A stretch of DNA of 64,000 nucleotides from Paguma larvata. Lineage: Eukaryota > Chordata > Mammalia > Carnivora > Viverridae. Positions within the stretch are counted from its first letter, which is position 1; the number at the start of each line of letters is the position of its first letter. Of this stretch, positions 33,247 to 45,129 are shown piece by piece. The DNA is taken from contig CM057832.1 of assembly GCA_030068075.1 (NCBI GenBank), positions 76,259,002-76,323,001 of the forward strand. Direction: 5' to 3'. The translations under genes were made by a program, and so were the position numbers. The notes under the pieces are model-generated. The model was not told the DNA's origin. It saw only the letters and a program-made list of their open reading frames with translations, and ran no database searches.

Positions 33247-33464
33247 TTAAAATTTTTTTTAACGTTTATTTATTTTTGAGAGACATAGGGACACAGCACG
33301 AGCAGGGGAAGGGCAGAGAGAGAGGGAGACACAGAATCCCAAGCAGACTCCAGGCTCTGAGCCATCAGCACAGAGCCTGATGCGGGGCTCGAACTCACAG
33401 ACCGTGAGATCATGACCTGAGCTGAAGTCGGCTGCTTAACCGACTGAGCCACCCAGGCGCCCCC
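33247..33464 (-). mobile_element. Carnivore tRNA-Lys SINE, young copy
   Basis: Near-consensus reverse copy: aacgtttatttatttttgag, 'cctgatgcggggctcgaact', gaccgtgagatcatgacctg, 'ccgactgagccacccaggcgcccc'-type end. CpGs are kept. A perfect 13-bp duplication, taaaatcttttct, lies at 33234-33246 and 33465-33477. Confidence 0.98.
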
Positions 33465-33600
33465 TAAAATCTTTTCTAAAAAGACAGGGGAAAACATTAA
33501 TTATTACTTAATATCTATACTTGGGAAAACAGACATCATTAGGTTGTAGTTCTTGAGTGCAAGTTTAACGGAAAGAAGGTGACAAGAAAATCGTTTCTTG

Positions 33601-33769
33601 GGGTGCCTAGGTGGCTCAGTTGGTTAAGCAACCAACTCTTCATTTCCGTGGTTTGTGACTTCAAGTCCCATGTCAGGTTCAGCATTGATGGTGCAGAGCC
33701 TGCTTGAGATTCTCTTTCTCAGCCCCTCCCATGCTGTCTCGCTCGCAAAATACATAAAATAAACTTAAA
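33601..33769 (+). mobile_element. Carnivore tRNA-Lys SINE, short variant
   Basis: Head gggtgcctaggtggctcagt, 'ggtgcagagcctgcttgaga', 'cccatgctgtctcgctcgc', tail ATAAAATAAACTT. The middle is shortened; no clean flanking duplication. Confidence 0.92.
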
Positions 33770-33898
33770 AAAATAAGATAAATGTTTCCTTTTTCAGGTA
33801 TGTTGTTAGGAAGGCTCTGAGAAAAAGCACATATTCAAAAGAGTTTAAATTTTCATCAAATTGCTTAACTGAAGATGAGATTTGTCTTACTTATTTTA

Positions 33899-34271
33899 TT
33901 TATTTTTTCTTTTTTTATTAAATTTTTTTTAATTTACATCCAAGTTAGTCAGCATACAGTGCAACAGTGATTCAAGAGTAGATTCCTTAATGCCCCTTAC
34001 CCATGTAACTCATCCCCCCAACAACCCCTCCACCAACACTCTGTTTGTTCTCCGTATTTTACAGTATCATTATTTTTGTCCCCCTCGCTGTTTTTATATT
34101 ATTTTTGCTTCCCTTCCCTTATGTTCATCTGGTTTGTATCTTAAAGTCCTCATATGAGTGAAGTCATATGATATTTGGCTTTGACCGACTAATTTTGCTT
34201 AGCATAATACCCTCTAGTTCCATCCATGTAGTTGCAAATGGCAAGATTTTGTTCTTTGTAATTGCCGGGCA
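33899..34271 (-). mobile_element. Carnivore L1 3' UTR fragment, 5'-truncated
   Basis: The plus strand shows a T-rich tail, 'catccaagttagtcagcatacagtg', 'cttaatgccccttaccc', 'tcatatgagtgaagtcatatg' and 'gcttagcataataccctctag'. It stops at 'ctttgtaattgccgggc'. A 14-bp duplication tcttacttatttta lies at 33885-33898 and 34272-34285. Confidence 0.95.
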
Positions 34272-34285
34272 TCTTACTTATTTTA

Positions 34286-34689
34286 GATCAAGGAATTGTG
34301 TGATTGGAAACTCAAAAAGTACAAACAATCCTGGGGAAGGTTATGGAATTTGACTTTGCCTAATCTTACTATCTATGGCTTTTTTTTTCATTTGCCCAGA
34401 TTCATATAAAATATAAGCATAATATTATATAATTTCTCAGACTTAGAAATACAGTGATAGGTTAAGAAAGAATTAAGAGATTCTGAACAACTTATAGGGC
34501 TAAATGTCTTGTAGCTGTTTTCTCACAATAGGACATAAATACATTTTGTTTTGTTTCTGTTTTAAAGTCAGTGTATAAAAGTAGAGAATGTTAAACATTG
34601 AATATAGGTTGAGTGAATAAAGTAGTAATTATCTTGTAAAGGAAATACTTTTAGGATATTTAAACAGTATAAATTAATTGGATATAAAT
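34286..34689. other. Unassigned sequence
   Basis: AT-rich, nothing recognised. Confidence 0.4.
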
Positions 34690-34915
34690 TAGTAATTTCC
34701 TAGAGTTAGGAGGAAAATCCTGGGAAGTGACTGCTAATGGGAACAAGATTTCTTTTTGGCGTGATGAAAAGACTCCGAAATTAGATCATTACTGGTGATG
34801 ATTGCACAACCTTGTGAATACACTGAAGAAAAAAAACCCAGTAAATTGTGCACTTCAAAGGAGTAATTATTATGTCAAACTGTGTGTATCATATCTCAAT
34901 TTCTAAATAATAAAA
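34690..34915 (+). mobile_element. Old L1M 3' end, sense
   Basis: Order 'gggaagtgactgctaatggg', 'gatgaaaagactccgaaattagatc', 'gatgattgcacaaccttgtgaatac', 'attgtgcacttcaaaggag', then 'tatctcaatttctaaataata' fits the L1M 3' terminus. Confidence 0.75.
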
Positions 34916-35486
34916 AAAAAGTCAATTCTTATAGGATCTTTAGATGTGAAAGGTAGGACAGGTCACAGGAATATAATTTTGGAGCTGCAATCAATAAAGG
35001 AAATTTACAAGAAAAAAAAACGTTCATGACGCTCAATAAATTGGAAGAATACAATTAATCTGTGCCTACTCATGATTCAAGGGCAGTCTACTCAGAATGA
35101 CCACATTTTCCAAAATAACAACAAAAAAGAGGGCATTCTAACAAAGCACAATGATTGCCTTGGTTCTTTATGTACAACATGATATTAGAAATGCAATTTG
35201 GATATCCAGGTGCTGAAATTGGAATATCTAGATTTCAAGTACTTAGGAACCCAGCAGAATGTTTAGACCACAACTGTTCTGGAATATGCAAAATTATGTT
35301 TTCCTATCTCTCACAATTCTTCATGGAGTAAAAGCAATTGTAACTAAATGCAAACAAAAGGATAAAATAAATATATGAAAGAGCAAAGGAAGATGTGTCC
35401 TGGGAACTAATGGAGGGTTTCTTTCAAGGAATGTCCAAGGACATGGCTCTGGTTCAATCACTCCCTGACTTGTCGCACTCTGCTTA
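34916..35486. other. Unassigned sequence
   Basis: Nothing recognised. Confidence 0.4.
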
Positions 35487-35503
35487 AGAGCTGTATTCCT
35501 GCA

Positions 35504-35708
35504 GGGCGCCTGGGTGGCTCAGTAGGTTAAGTGTCCGACTTTGGCTCAGGTCATGATCTCGCAGTTCCTGAGTTGGAGCCCCGCGTTGGACTCTGTGCTA
35601 ACAGCTTGGAGCCTGGAGCCAGCTTTGGATTCTGTGTCTCCCTCTGTCTCTGCCCCTCTTCCCCTCTCAAAAATAAATAAACATTTAAAAAAAATACATT
35701 AAAAAAAT
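35504..35708 (+). mobile_element. Carnivore tRNA-Lys SINE
   Basis: Head gggcgcctgggtggctcag, 'tgatctcgcagttcctgag', 'gccccgcgttggactctgtg', tail AAATAAATAAACATTTA. A duplication aagag[c/t]tgtattcctg flanks it with one mismatch. Confidence 0.97.
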
Positions 35709-35929
35709 AAAGAGTTGTATTCCTGGAAGAAAAGAGCATCATTTTGGGGAAAGCAGAATATAAACTTGCGTTGACAGTCCCACTTTGGTTGCATACAGTT
35801 GAAGAGTCACTTGCCAGGGAACTCTTACCAAATGCCTGGAAACAGGGAGCAGCTCACCCAAAACACCCCATGTCAACAAGAGCCACTGATCTTCAAATAC
35901 CTCAGCATGACCTGCTAGTATAGTATAGA

Positions 35930-36130
35930 AGAGCTAACCATGCTTCCATTCAAATTCTGGCTGCTTCTTGTGGGAGTTATGTCACCTTGGATAAGTTATT
36001 TAACTTCTTTGTCCCTTAATTTACTCATTTATGAAATCAGAGTAATAGTATTACCCACTTCTTAGGGTTGAAACTTAGCCCAGTATCAGGTACACAGTAA
36101 GGGATTCATATTTGTAGGTTATTATTAACA
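35930..36130 (+). repeat. MIR SINE
   Basis: Order 'attcaaattctggctgc', 'ttggataagttatttaacttc', 'tcccttaatttactcattta', 'gcccagtatcaggtacacagtaag' matches MIR in sense. Confidence 0.8.
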
Positions 36131-36143
36131 TTGAAATATCAAA

Positions 36144-36190
36144 AATATATACTGTATATATATATATATATATATACATATATATATTAT
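36144..36190. repeat. (TA)n low-complexity tract
   Basis: Alternating TA with interruptions (tgtata, tacata). It lies at the 3' edge of the MIR. Confidence 0.9.
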
Positions 36191-36199
36191 TTTCATTAT

Positions 36200-37526
36200 A
36201 AAGTGCCTATTTAGAAGTTTAGAAGATTGTGGAATGGCCATTTCTTATCAATAGATGATAAGTCAAAGTGGTATAATTGCACTCATTTAAAAAGATCAGA
36301 GGTTTCGCCCTAAATCAGATTGTGTTCATTAATTTCTACAAATTGGTCCGTTTTACTTAGAGTTCTATAGTGAAGAAATAAATAGTTACTGTTTTCATTT
36401 TTGTTTTTTGTTCGGATAAAGTCCTTAACTAAATTCAAACTATTTACCTTTTTATTTGTTTTTCTGAGCTGATGATTTAGTCTAGAAAGCAAACTTCGCA
36501 GCATCAGCATTAACATAATCACTTATATCCCAAAGAAGGCCACATGTATATATGTCATGCATTACAAGATTTAGTTGGGGCTTACTGAATTAGCCCGAGT
36601 AACAATAGGAATCCATAATTTCACTAGAGTCATTAATCATTCCTCCTCCTTTAACAATAAACTTGACAGCATGGATTGTCATACAGGAGTCCACTTTCAA
36701 ATAAACATGAGTAAGTAAAGAACATAAAAAGTGAGAAAAACACTAGACAACCTGTGTTTTTCAGTAGGCTTATTCTGTTGACTTACCTTTGTGGCCAGGT
36801 TCAGTGGAATCCTTACTTCTGTTCTTGAATGAATAGTCTCCTTTGGTGGCTTCCAAATTGTTATCCATAGCTGAAGGTTCTAAATGTCCTCACAGAAACA
36901 AAACCAATCACTTATCTCTGGATATAAAGGACTAGCAAAAATAAGGCCCCATTGCCCCTTCGTCTCCACCATACCTGCAGAGAAAGCACCTCTGGCTTTC
37001 GTCTCCCATTCAGAAAGGTTGCATTTGGAGGTGGTGTACAGAGAGGTTTCCACTGAGCTGCTTGCATCAATTGGGGTCCAGTCATGGAAAAAGAACCACC
37101 ATAAGTATTCTAGAATAAGGATTTTTTTTTAATAAAAATTGAGTCTTACACAACCAAAAATCAAAGAAAATTCCACTAACAGGCCCTAGCTTTGGAAAAC
37201 AAAATGAAGTAGAATAAATCCACAGATTTATTACACTTATACAAACATGGGTTTATCCAAACACTTATCCAAACATAAACTTCAGGAGTTATAAGATATG
37301 ACACGTATTCCAGAAGCAAAGGTTGATTTTAAAATAGAAGCTAGTAGCTTGAAAATGCAATGGTAATTGAAAAATATTGTTTAAAAACAGTTATAAATAG
37401 GTGGTGATTGAAATTTAAATTTGAATATCCCCCCCTAACTTTTGACACTAAGAATAAGTCTGAGGAATGCCCTTGTCCCCAATCTTCACTAGTTTACAGG
37501 TATGAATGGAGAGAGAAAGTAGTAAT
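36200..37526. other. Unassigned sequence
   Basis: No repeat or exon recognised in 1.3 kb. An 82-codon frame at 36884-37132 has no motif. The part 36850-37100 is less AT-rich than its surroundings. Confidence 0.4.
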
Positions 37527-37541
37527 AGGAATCTGGCTCTT

Positions 37542-37753
37542 TTTTTTTTTTTTTGGAATGTTTTTATTTATTTTCGAAAAAGAGAGAGACAGCGCATGAG
37601 CGGAGGAGGGACAGAGAGAGGAGAAACAGAATCTGAAGCAGGTTCCAGGCTCCGAGTTGTCAGCACAGAGCCCGACGCAGGGCTCGAGCCCACATAAGAT
37701 CATGACCTGAGCCAAAGTTGTACAGTCAACCAACTGAGCCACCCAGGCACCCC
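37542..37753 (-). mobile_element. Carnivore tRNA-Lys SINE
   Basis: Reverse copy with a long T tail, 'gtcagcacagagcccgacgc', 'aagatcatgacctgagcc' and 'caactgagccacccaggcac'. A perfect 15-bp duplication aggaatctggctctt lies at 37527-37541 and 37754-37768. Confidence 0.97.
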
Positions 37754-37768
37754 AGGAATCTGGCTCTT

Positions 37769-38234
37769 GATAACATCTTCCCAAATCACTTCTGCAGCCC
37801 ACCATAGCTCAGTGTTTTTCTGCATGCTCTCATAGGTATATAAAAAGTCAGCTCTACCAAGTGCTGCTGTTTCTTTGCCTGTTATATCCTAGTTCTGTTG
37901 TCTTACCCGCAATGGCCATCTTTCTCCAGGCACCGGGGGGCATTGCCAGATCCTAAGGACTCTTCCGGGGGCTGCACAGCACAAGACCTGAAAGAAGCCA
38001 TGTCCGGTTGCCCTAAAATGAGGTGAGAAAATACTCTTCACTCCCATTTTGCCTTTTGTATTGCATTTGCAAGCTTGGTTCCCAAGTAGTTCCTCGTGAA
38101 AACTTCTCTTTCTCCTCCTACCTGTAGTTCTCTCTCTGTCCCTCTCAGACACAAGAATAAAGGGATGGATTTGGATACAGACCGCAGAGAGCCCTCTTTA
38201 TTCAATACTCATTTTTTTTTTTTGGCACTGTAAC
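37769..38234. other. Unassigned GC-richer block, possible LTR-like unit
   Basis: This block is richer in GC and CpG than its neighbours (acccgcaatgg, ccgggg, cttccggggg). A TATA-like gtatataaaaag lies at 37836-37847 and an AATAAA at 38156. That spacing resembles an LTR, but clear termini are not visible. An AATAAAGGG and an inverted CCCTCTTTATT form a weak stem (38155-38205). Confidence 0.3.
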
Positions 38235-38590
38235 TCCTAACAACGTTTAGTTCTCTGAAGCATCACAATCCAATGGGAATATAGCTACAGATATAGTTTA
38301 AAATTTTATTTTTTAGACTGGTACCTTTTTCCCTAAAAATATAAAGAGAAACATTTGGAATTAATTATAATGCATTTTATTTAACCTATTATATTCTAAA
38401 TATTATTTAACATCTAAAATGCAAAAATATAAAATTATTGATACATTTTACATTTTTATACTAAATGTTTGAAATCTTGTGTCTATTTTAAACTTACAAT
38501 ACATTCCAATTTAGACTAGTCACATTTCAAGTGTTCAATAGCACATGACTGCTTGTACTATACTGAACGGATGCAGCTCTAAAGAGCCAG
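38235..38590. mobile_element. hAT-like (MER-type) DNA transposon relic
   Basis: The text follows an old non-autonomous DNA element: 'cacaatccaatgggaatat', an AT-rich middle with 'attttatttaacctattata', then 'gactagtcacatttcaagtgttcaatagcacatg' and 'ctgaacggatgcagctctaaag'. The last part is the well-known 'agccacatttcaagtgctcaatagccacatg' block. Subfamily not assigned. Confidence 0.5.
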
Positions 38591-40639
38591 GAACCTGGTT
38601 CCACCTAGGTTGATGCTAAAACAATTTTATTTCCCCATCAACACTATACATAGTATTGAAATAGCTGAACAATTTCTTGGAAAAACAGTAAATGACCGTC
38701 ACTCAATCTAACTTTTCATTTGTTAGGCACGTGGATAGTTCATTTTCTCATCTTTATACTCTTGCCTTCGATATCTGTAATTAACATTAATATGCTAAAT
38801 TCAAGGCTTCCAGAATCATAGACCAGAAACAGTCTTTAGCTATAGGAAATAGCTGGGTCCCTTTATGACTTTCTTTATAAAGGAGAATCTAAAGTTCTTC
38901 CTACGCAAAATTTATCATCAACAAATATGTCAAAAGTGACACTATCCACTGGTGCTAAACCATTATTTCATGATAGGGAGAGGACTCTCCTGACCCAACT
39001 CAAAATTAGATACCTAAGCTTTATTTTTAGACATTTATATATTGCTCTGAATGAGCTTCATAATTCATTTAAATTCCAAAACTTGTGACTAGCTGAGAAC
39101 AAATTTTTTCTAGGAAGAGTGTTCAAAGATGATAAAGAATTATACATTAAATGAGGAAACCAGGCTTTGAAAATCACACGTTTAGCGTTACTCTACAATA
39201 GGTCATGCTGAACGTTAACGATGTGTTGTCTCCAAAGACATGTCCATCCCTTTGTGTATAAGGTGTAGATGGTGGAGTGAAGGCATGGTGTCAATTCAAA
39301 GACAGAACTTCCAACTCTATAATAAGTGATTCTTAAAGTGACACGTATGTATGGCTTTTTAACCCCCATACATTTTTTTTTTAAAGAAGATGTAATCCCT
39401 GCCCTTAGCCATTTAGCACGCCATAATGTTTGGAGCATTATGTGGAAGAATTTGTAGATTCCTTGCCTGGCCATCTTCTCTGGATCTTTAAGTTCAGTCT
39501 AGAAAATAAATATCTAGAGAAGTTTAACCCATTTCCTATTCATATATGCATCATTAAAAAAAAAAGTTGTACACTACCAGCTCTTTTTGCACTAAGAAGC
39601 AGGGTATCTGTGTCTTTGCTGGGTGATTTAATAGTCACTAAGCAGCTGAAAAGAGTGCTCACCTCAGCAGAAGATGGGAACGCAAACCTAGGTAACATTG
39701 TCAGAGCACAGCTGGGTAGTCAGGACACTGGCCAGTAATTACTAGCCAGTGCAAAAGAACGAATTCTAAATGGAAGGATGGAAAGACCAAGGCCTTGGGG
39801 ATTGGATTTTTAGACATAATTAACATAAATCAAGAGAAAGAGTTGGTTTGGCTAAAATACGGCAGGAGACATATCTTTAAGTGTTTTCTGTGTGAACCTC
39901 AAAATGTCTGCAAAAGCACTTGGAGTCATTTCCTTTCAATTCGTTCACAGTTGCAGTGTTCTGTTATTGTTTTTTGTTAATAACAGCAGTAATACTTTTC
40001 ATAGTACCTTTCTCCTCAAGTCTTTAGGACATCAGGCAAGAGCTTCCAAATTCTTAAGAATAACATTTACTTGACAAGCATTACAAAATATAAAATTAGT
40101 GAAAAAGAATAAGGCGTTACCTTGTGATAGGAAACAAGGGAGGAAAACATGATTTAGAACAAAGCAAAATGAAAATAACCAAAGGAGAAGTTGTCTGTTA
40201 ATAACTGGCTAAGATGGCAGACAGATCCATGCTCCTATGGTCCAAGCTTTCCTGGAACAACTTGGACATGTTAATGAGTGGTCATATTTGAAAGCCATCA
40301 CATAAGACTTCCAAAAATTAAAAGATATAGCCGGTTTTACTTCCTCTAAACTCTAAACTTAGGCCAAGTGTTAAATACGCCATAACCATAAGGTAACCTG
40401 GAAGGGAACTGAGCCCTGAAACTTTTCACATGAACATTAAACAGAGGTTTAAAAAAGGATAAAACAGATGGAAAGAGAACACTTCTTTAAAGAAAGTAGT
40501 TCCAGCTTGTGTTAGGTAGCTAGACAGTGTTTGCCTTGGCCATCTGATATTGACTATTGAGGTGCTCCCTGCTTTTTGTCTTTGTCTTGATTTTCAGATT
40601 TTTAAGACTGTACTGGGTAATCACAGACCACATTTATGG
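38591..40639. other. Unassigned sequence
   Basis: Two kilobases without a recognised repeat or gene. Frames at 39193-39474 (minus) and 39430-39738 (plus) overlap and have no motif. An A run lies at 39556-39565. Confidence 0.4.
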
Positions 40640-40880
40640 GATGGCTGCCTCATAACAAGGTTCGTTCTGAGCACTCGACGTGGGTTATTAAGTCAATGTC
40701 ACAGTCTCATGAGGTAAGTGGCGTTATTATACGCTCAGTTTTTCATATGAGGAATCCCTCATACCGTGAAGTTCAAGGCTGTACCACACACCACGTGACC
40801 AGCAAGTTGTGCAGTTGGAATTTGAATCTAAAGACTCTGACTCCAAAGACCAACTTTTTAAATACTACTCTATAGTACTA
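40640..40880 (-). repeat. MIR SINE, reverse orientation
   Basis: Antisense order: 'gttctgagcactcgacgtgggttattaag', 'cagtctcatgaggtaagtggcg', 'atgaggaatccctcataccgtgaa', 'gcagttggaatttgaatctaaagactctgactccaaag'. Confidence 0.8.
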
Positions 40881-41879
40881 AAAGTTTTAATGAAGTCTCC
40901 AGGAACTGAGGAACCATAGCTGGTTTGCTGGAGCTTTTTACAGATGCTACATTAGAGGAAACCAAACAATCTAGTTTCTATTTCAAAGAAGCAAAATTCT
41001 ATCAAGGCCTGGTGACTTCCCATTTTTATTCCTCTCCATTCTCCCTTGGCCAATGTGTGTTCCTTCTTTCCATCTCCCTAAATTCCTGCTTCACCTCACA
41101 TTAGGTGTACATTTGTGTAAATTCTAGATATCATTCAATTAGTCATGTTAAGTCCTTAAGGTAAACTTTAAAAATCAAAACAATGATTTACAAAATGACG
41201 TAGAAATTAATGATGTAAAATCTTGCATAAATATATGTATATTGAGAGGGTTTTGTGGTCTGACCTCAAATGAGAGCACAACTCAAATGAGATTTGCCCA
41301 GGTGTCAGACAGTTTGACCCAGCCCACATCAATTTATTTTCACAATTCTAAATCGTCCTATTGTTGGGCTGAAGTAATTATCAACGAAGAGACAAGAAGA
41401 GTCCAATAGAAGTTTGGAACTCTCACAATCGATACTGGTTGGCATAAAGTCCCACAGGGAAACAATGAAAAATGTACTTGCTAGATTTCTAACAATAGGT
41501 CAGATTATTGCTATGGCATTTCTGACTAATGCAGATGCTTCTGAATTGGGCATTGAAATATATGCTGCTCTTCGTGTCGGGCATTTGTTTTTGTTCCTCT
41601 TGTTTCTCAACATCATTTGGTAAGAAAAATGGGAATTAAAATTAACAGCATGCAGCCTATGTTTTGACTTCTTCTAAGTAAGCTTCTTCATTAAGGATAA
41701 TTAAAATGAATGTGCCGCCTTTTTATTGAGCCAAGATTTTCTGTTTGGTCCAACGTGGTAGAAATATAACACAAGATGTCAATAACGGAAAGAATTGGGA
41801 AATTAAACAGCTTTCCAAATTAGTCAAAAATACCTAGCGACTATCCTGAAACCTCAGCATGGAGAAGGTTAGAACGTGC
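40881..41879. other. Unassigned sequence
   Basis: A hydrophobic 69-codon frame at 41414-41623 ends just before a donor-like GGTAAGAA, but no family is recognised and no acceptor is evident. Nothing else is seen. Confidence 0.4.
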
Positions 41880-42125
41880 CTGTCTACATTGTATGAATAT
41901 GAAATCCAAGGCCTTTTGGGGTTAATCCTTGTCTCCTTCAGAAAAGTCATAGGCCAAAAGGAAATGAATCGGTGAGCGCTAAATGGCTTGAAGGAATTTT
42001 TACTTTCTCTTTAGGCAATGTGGAGTCACCGAAGGATTTTAAATGGAATTTTGGTCATAAGTCAATTTTGGAAAATTCGCTTTCATAGAGAATGAATTGG
42101 AGAAAGCTGAGGCTAATGAACATGG
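41880..42125 (+). repeat. Ancient mammalian interspersed repeat, family not assigned
   Basis: The part 'caatgtggagtcaccgaaggattttaaatgg' and 'agagaatgaattggag' resembles the same old repeat as 47050-47578. Diverged. Confidence 0.35.
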
Positions 42126-42141
42126 GAACAAGTAATATTAG

Positions 42142-42360
42142 TCTGGTAGTTCTCAGTGGGAGGTACTGTTGCCCCTCTGGGCACGATTATCCGGATCTAG
42201 AGATATTTTTTGGTTTTCACGACTGGAGAAGGGGTGTTTCTAGTCTCTGTTGGGTAGAAGCCAGGGATGTTTCTGAAAATGCATAGGGAAGCCTGCCACG
42301 ACAAGGAATTATTCAGCCTAAAACATCAATTTTCTCAAGATTGAGAAATCCTCTATTAGT
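42142..42360 (+). mobile_element. MER5A-like hAT non-autonomous transposon
   Basis: The order matches MER5A end to end: 'tagttctcagtgggagg', 'gcccctctgggcac', 'gagatattttttggttttcacgactgg', 'gtagaagccagggatgtttctga', 'aatgcatagggaagcctgcc', 'aaggaattattcagcctaaaa', 'aagattgagaaatcct'. MER5A is a short hAT-Charlie derivative with no coding capacity. Confidence 0.88.
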
Positions 42361-43599
42361 CCATGCAAAAGATAATGAGAGGCTGACCCAAAGATGTGAA
42401 AAGTAGAAATATTTTTAGGATGTATAGTCATTCAAACTCAGTATGTGGTCAGTGAGACGTGTGTGGTCCGTGAGAGAAACTAACTGATGTTATAATGGGT
42501 GTTAGTCACGGACATTGGAAGACTGTATGGGCCAGTGGTACTTACCTGCAAAAGAGCCAGGAAGTGAGTATGGAAAGGAGTTCTCGTAAAAATTGGAAAT
42601 TTTACCTGCTTCATGTTAAATTAAAAGTCCGAAAATGAGAATTGCAGCCTATCTTGGAGATACAGATTAGGAAGATAACAACAGACAGCAGTTGGAGTTG
42701 TGGGAATAGATAAGATGCCAAAGACAAAGGGTGTAAGTGCGGAAACATACAAAATATTGAAGAAGGGTGAATGAGCAGGCATGGTTAGAGACAGAGAAGT
42801 CATGTTGCGTGATGAGGAAGGAGAACGTATTCAGTTAGTACATCTCTGCTAACCATGAATAGCCCCAACTTTGTGTATCTATGGCCTTCTTAAGTGCTTG
42901 GATTCTTACTATTTATTAATCACGTAAGAATTCCCTTTATGTGAAGAAGGAAAGTGGAGGGATGTAGAATTGCTATTAGGTGAGCATTTTAAAATCAATA
43001 AACAAACAAACAAACAAATAAACATTCAAAAGAAATGAACGTGAACATCCTTTAATAAATGGAAACACTTGCTCCTGAAACTTAAGCAACAACTTCTAGC
43101 TGGCAAAAACAATTGTTTGACTAATTATAACTTGTAATGCAAGTCGATAAAGTTTCATAATTGAATATTAGGTTTTAACGTATTATTTTAAGCCCCTGTT
43201 TTTAGGAATGCCAACCTACTCTTTTTAAGAGAAATCTCTATAAATTATTGCAGAAAAGATATAAAATCTGATAGAATATTCAAATACTCTTCTATAACTC
43301 TGACCCAAAATTAATTTTCCAGTTACTTTAGTCAGGAAGTAATTATGGGTATGACAACATGTCTTGAATTAACCGTATCTTGAAATAATAAATTTCATGG
43401 CGGAAGATTGATCTCAGCCAGTAAGAAATAAATACAAGTCGTGTTTATCTTCTGTCACAGAGGCTATTCTCTATTTCTTAGAACATCTATCTTACCTAAA
43501 TTTATTCTCTAACAAGTTATACAGTGATACTTATTAACCATAAATAGATTAGCGTTGTTATACATAACTCAGGTGAAAAGGAATTAGCATCAAATTTGT
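42361..43599. other. Unassigned sequence
   Basis: A short (AAAC)n run lies at 43000-43018. No gene or other repeat is recognised. Confidence 0.4.
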
Positions 43600-44600
43600 T
43601 GTTTTGGGTATCACGCCCTAGTGCAGAGTTGTTATGCCCACTCTTGCTTTCAAGTTCTAAAACGTGAGATTAAATACGTGAGTTAGATCTTCATTTATGA
43701 TTATGGTAAATCCATTACCTCTATCATTTATGCATGTGTTTTTATTTTTAAAAATTTTCTCCTGGTCATGAGTCCTATATTTTTGCCTCTTTGCTTTCTT
43801 ATTAATATTGTATTTGACGCTAGACATTGTAATTTCATGTTGCTTTCTTTCAAAGAATATTGACATTTATTGAGCAGGTAGTGAGGTAATTTGGGATCCA
43901 CCCGATGTTTTTTGAGGAAGAAACGATGGCACTATTTTGTTATTTGAGGCCTATTTTTGCTTTATGATGGTTGTTATGAGGTAGCTTTCCTCTCCGGCTT
44001 CTTTAATTCTGCTACTACAACATTGCTCTTCAGGAGTCTATACTGAATGCTCTGAGAATTCAACAAGGTCTCTTTAATCCGCTTTGTTGTAACTTGTGTA
44101 TCCTGAAGGCCTGTGTAGGCTGTCCTCACTGTTCAGCTTCTACATGCTTGGTGACTCTTTGCCAACCAGATGGAATTTCATCCCATGCCCGTGCAGGTTA
44201 ATATTCCACAGTAGACTCAGTGGGACGGCTGTGCAGGTTTTCTGAGATACTTCTCTGCGCATCCCTCTTCTCTCTTAGTAGTCCGTCCCACAGATTCCAG
44301 CCACCTGAGCTTGCCTGAGCTCTGACTTCTGTCATCTCATTTCAGCAAGACTGGTGCTCTCTGCTTGAGAGCCCCTTCTTGGGTCAGGATCCAGAATCTG
44401 CCCTGAGGCAGAAAGCCGGGGAAATCACGGTCACCATCCCGTGCGTTTTCTTCTGTCAGGGATAACAGCCCTGGGCTGCCCGTTTCCAATGTCTGAACAC
44501 AGCTCTTTCCCATATTTTATGTCGTTTTCTACTTGTTTGTAGTAAGAGGGCATGTCCAGGACCAGTTATTCTCACAACGAGAAACCGAATTCAGAATTCC
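43600..44600. repeat. Possible ancient L1M-type UTR sequence
   Basis: The run 'ttctcctggtcatgagtcctatatttttgcctctttgc', 'gacgctagacattgtaattt', 'ctgtgcaggttttctgagatacttctctgcgc', and 'caatgtctgaacacagctctttcccatatttta' with 'gagggcatgtccaggaccagttattctcaca' resembles an old L1M-associated untranslated region. The block is GC-richer than its neighbours. Family and strand not settled. Confidence 0.35.
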
Positions 44601-44964
44601 TTAAGAACTTATATTTGAACAGAAATTTAAAAAAAAGGAAAACTGCAATTTTTTAGAGACCTATTTAGTAGCAGCTACAAAAATATCAGTTAATACAGAT
44701 TGGTGAATGATCTTATGAAAAATAAAATGTACGGTGCCAATGTTCGGTGTTACCCGGGGTCACTACACATTTCCAGATAATGAAATGTTGTGCTGATGGC
44801 AAGAAATAATAGCAGTGTTTGGTTTTCACTGTAAACGGTGTCATGATTGTTCATGATGTTCTGTTTGTTCTCACTTTCTCTCCCCCTCTCTTTTGGTGCT
44901 TTCAAGAAAACAGGTAATATAGTTATCTGTTACTTTGTATGTAGATCGGGAGGGGTATGGGGGA

Positions 44965-45115
44965 AACTTTTGAACCCTGGCTACACGTTAAAATCACCTG
45001 TGGATCTTTTAAAATATACTTATATCCTGACCTCTCCTTTTTAAAGATTCAGATTCCACAGTACTGGGGTGAGGTTCAGGTATGCGGATATCTATATAAA
45101 TCTCTAGGTGAGCCT
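44965..45115. mobile_element. hAT-like MER relic
   Basis: 'gaaccctggctacacgttaaaatcacctg', then a central 'gattcagattcc' and 'tggggtgaggttcagg', in the arrangement of short hAT-Charlie derivatives. Confidence 0.5.
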
Positions 45116-45129
45116 AAAAATCACATAGT

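Noticed and set aside
41414..41623. Hydrophobic 69-codon frame ending at a donor-like GGTAAGAA
   Set aside because: The hydrophobic pattern loosely recalls membrane transporter C-termini, but there is no recognisable motif, no upstream acceptor and no neighbouring exon. Chance is more likely.
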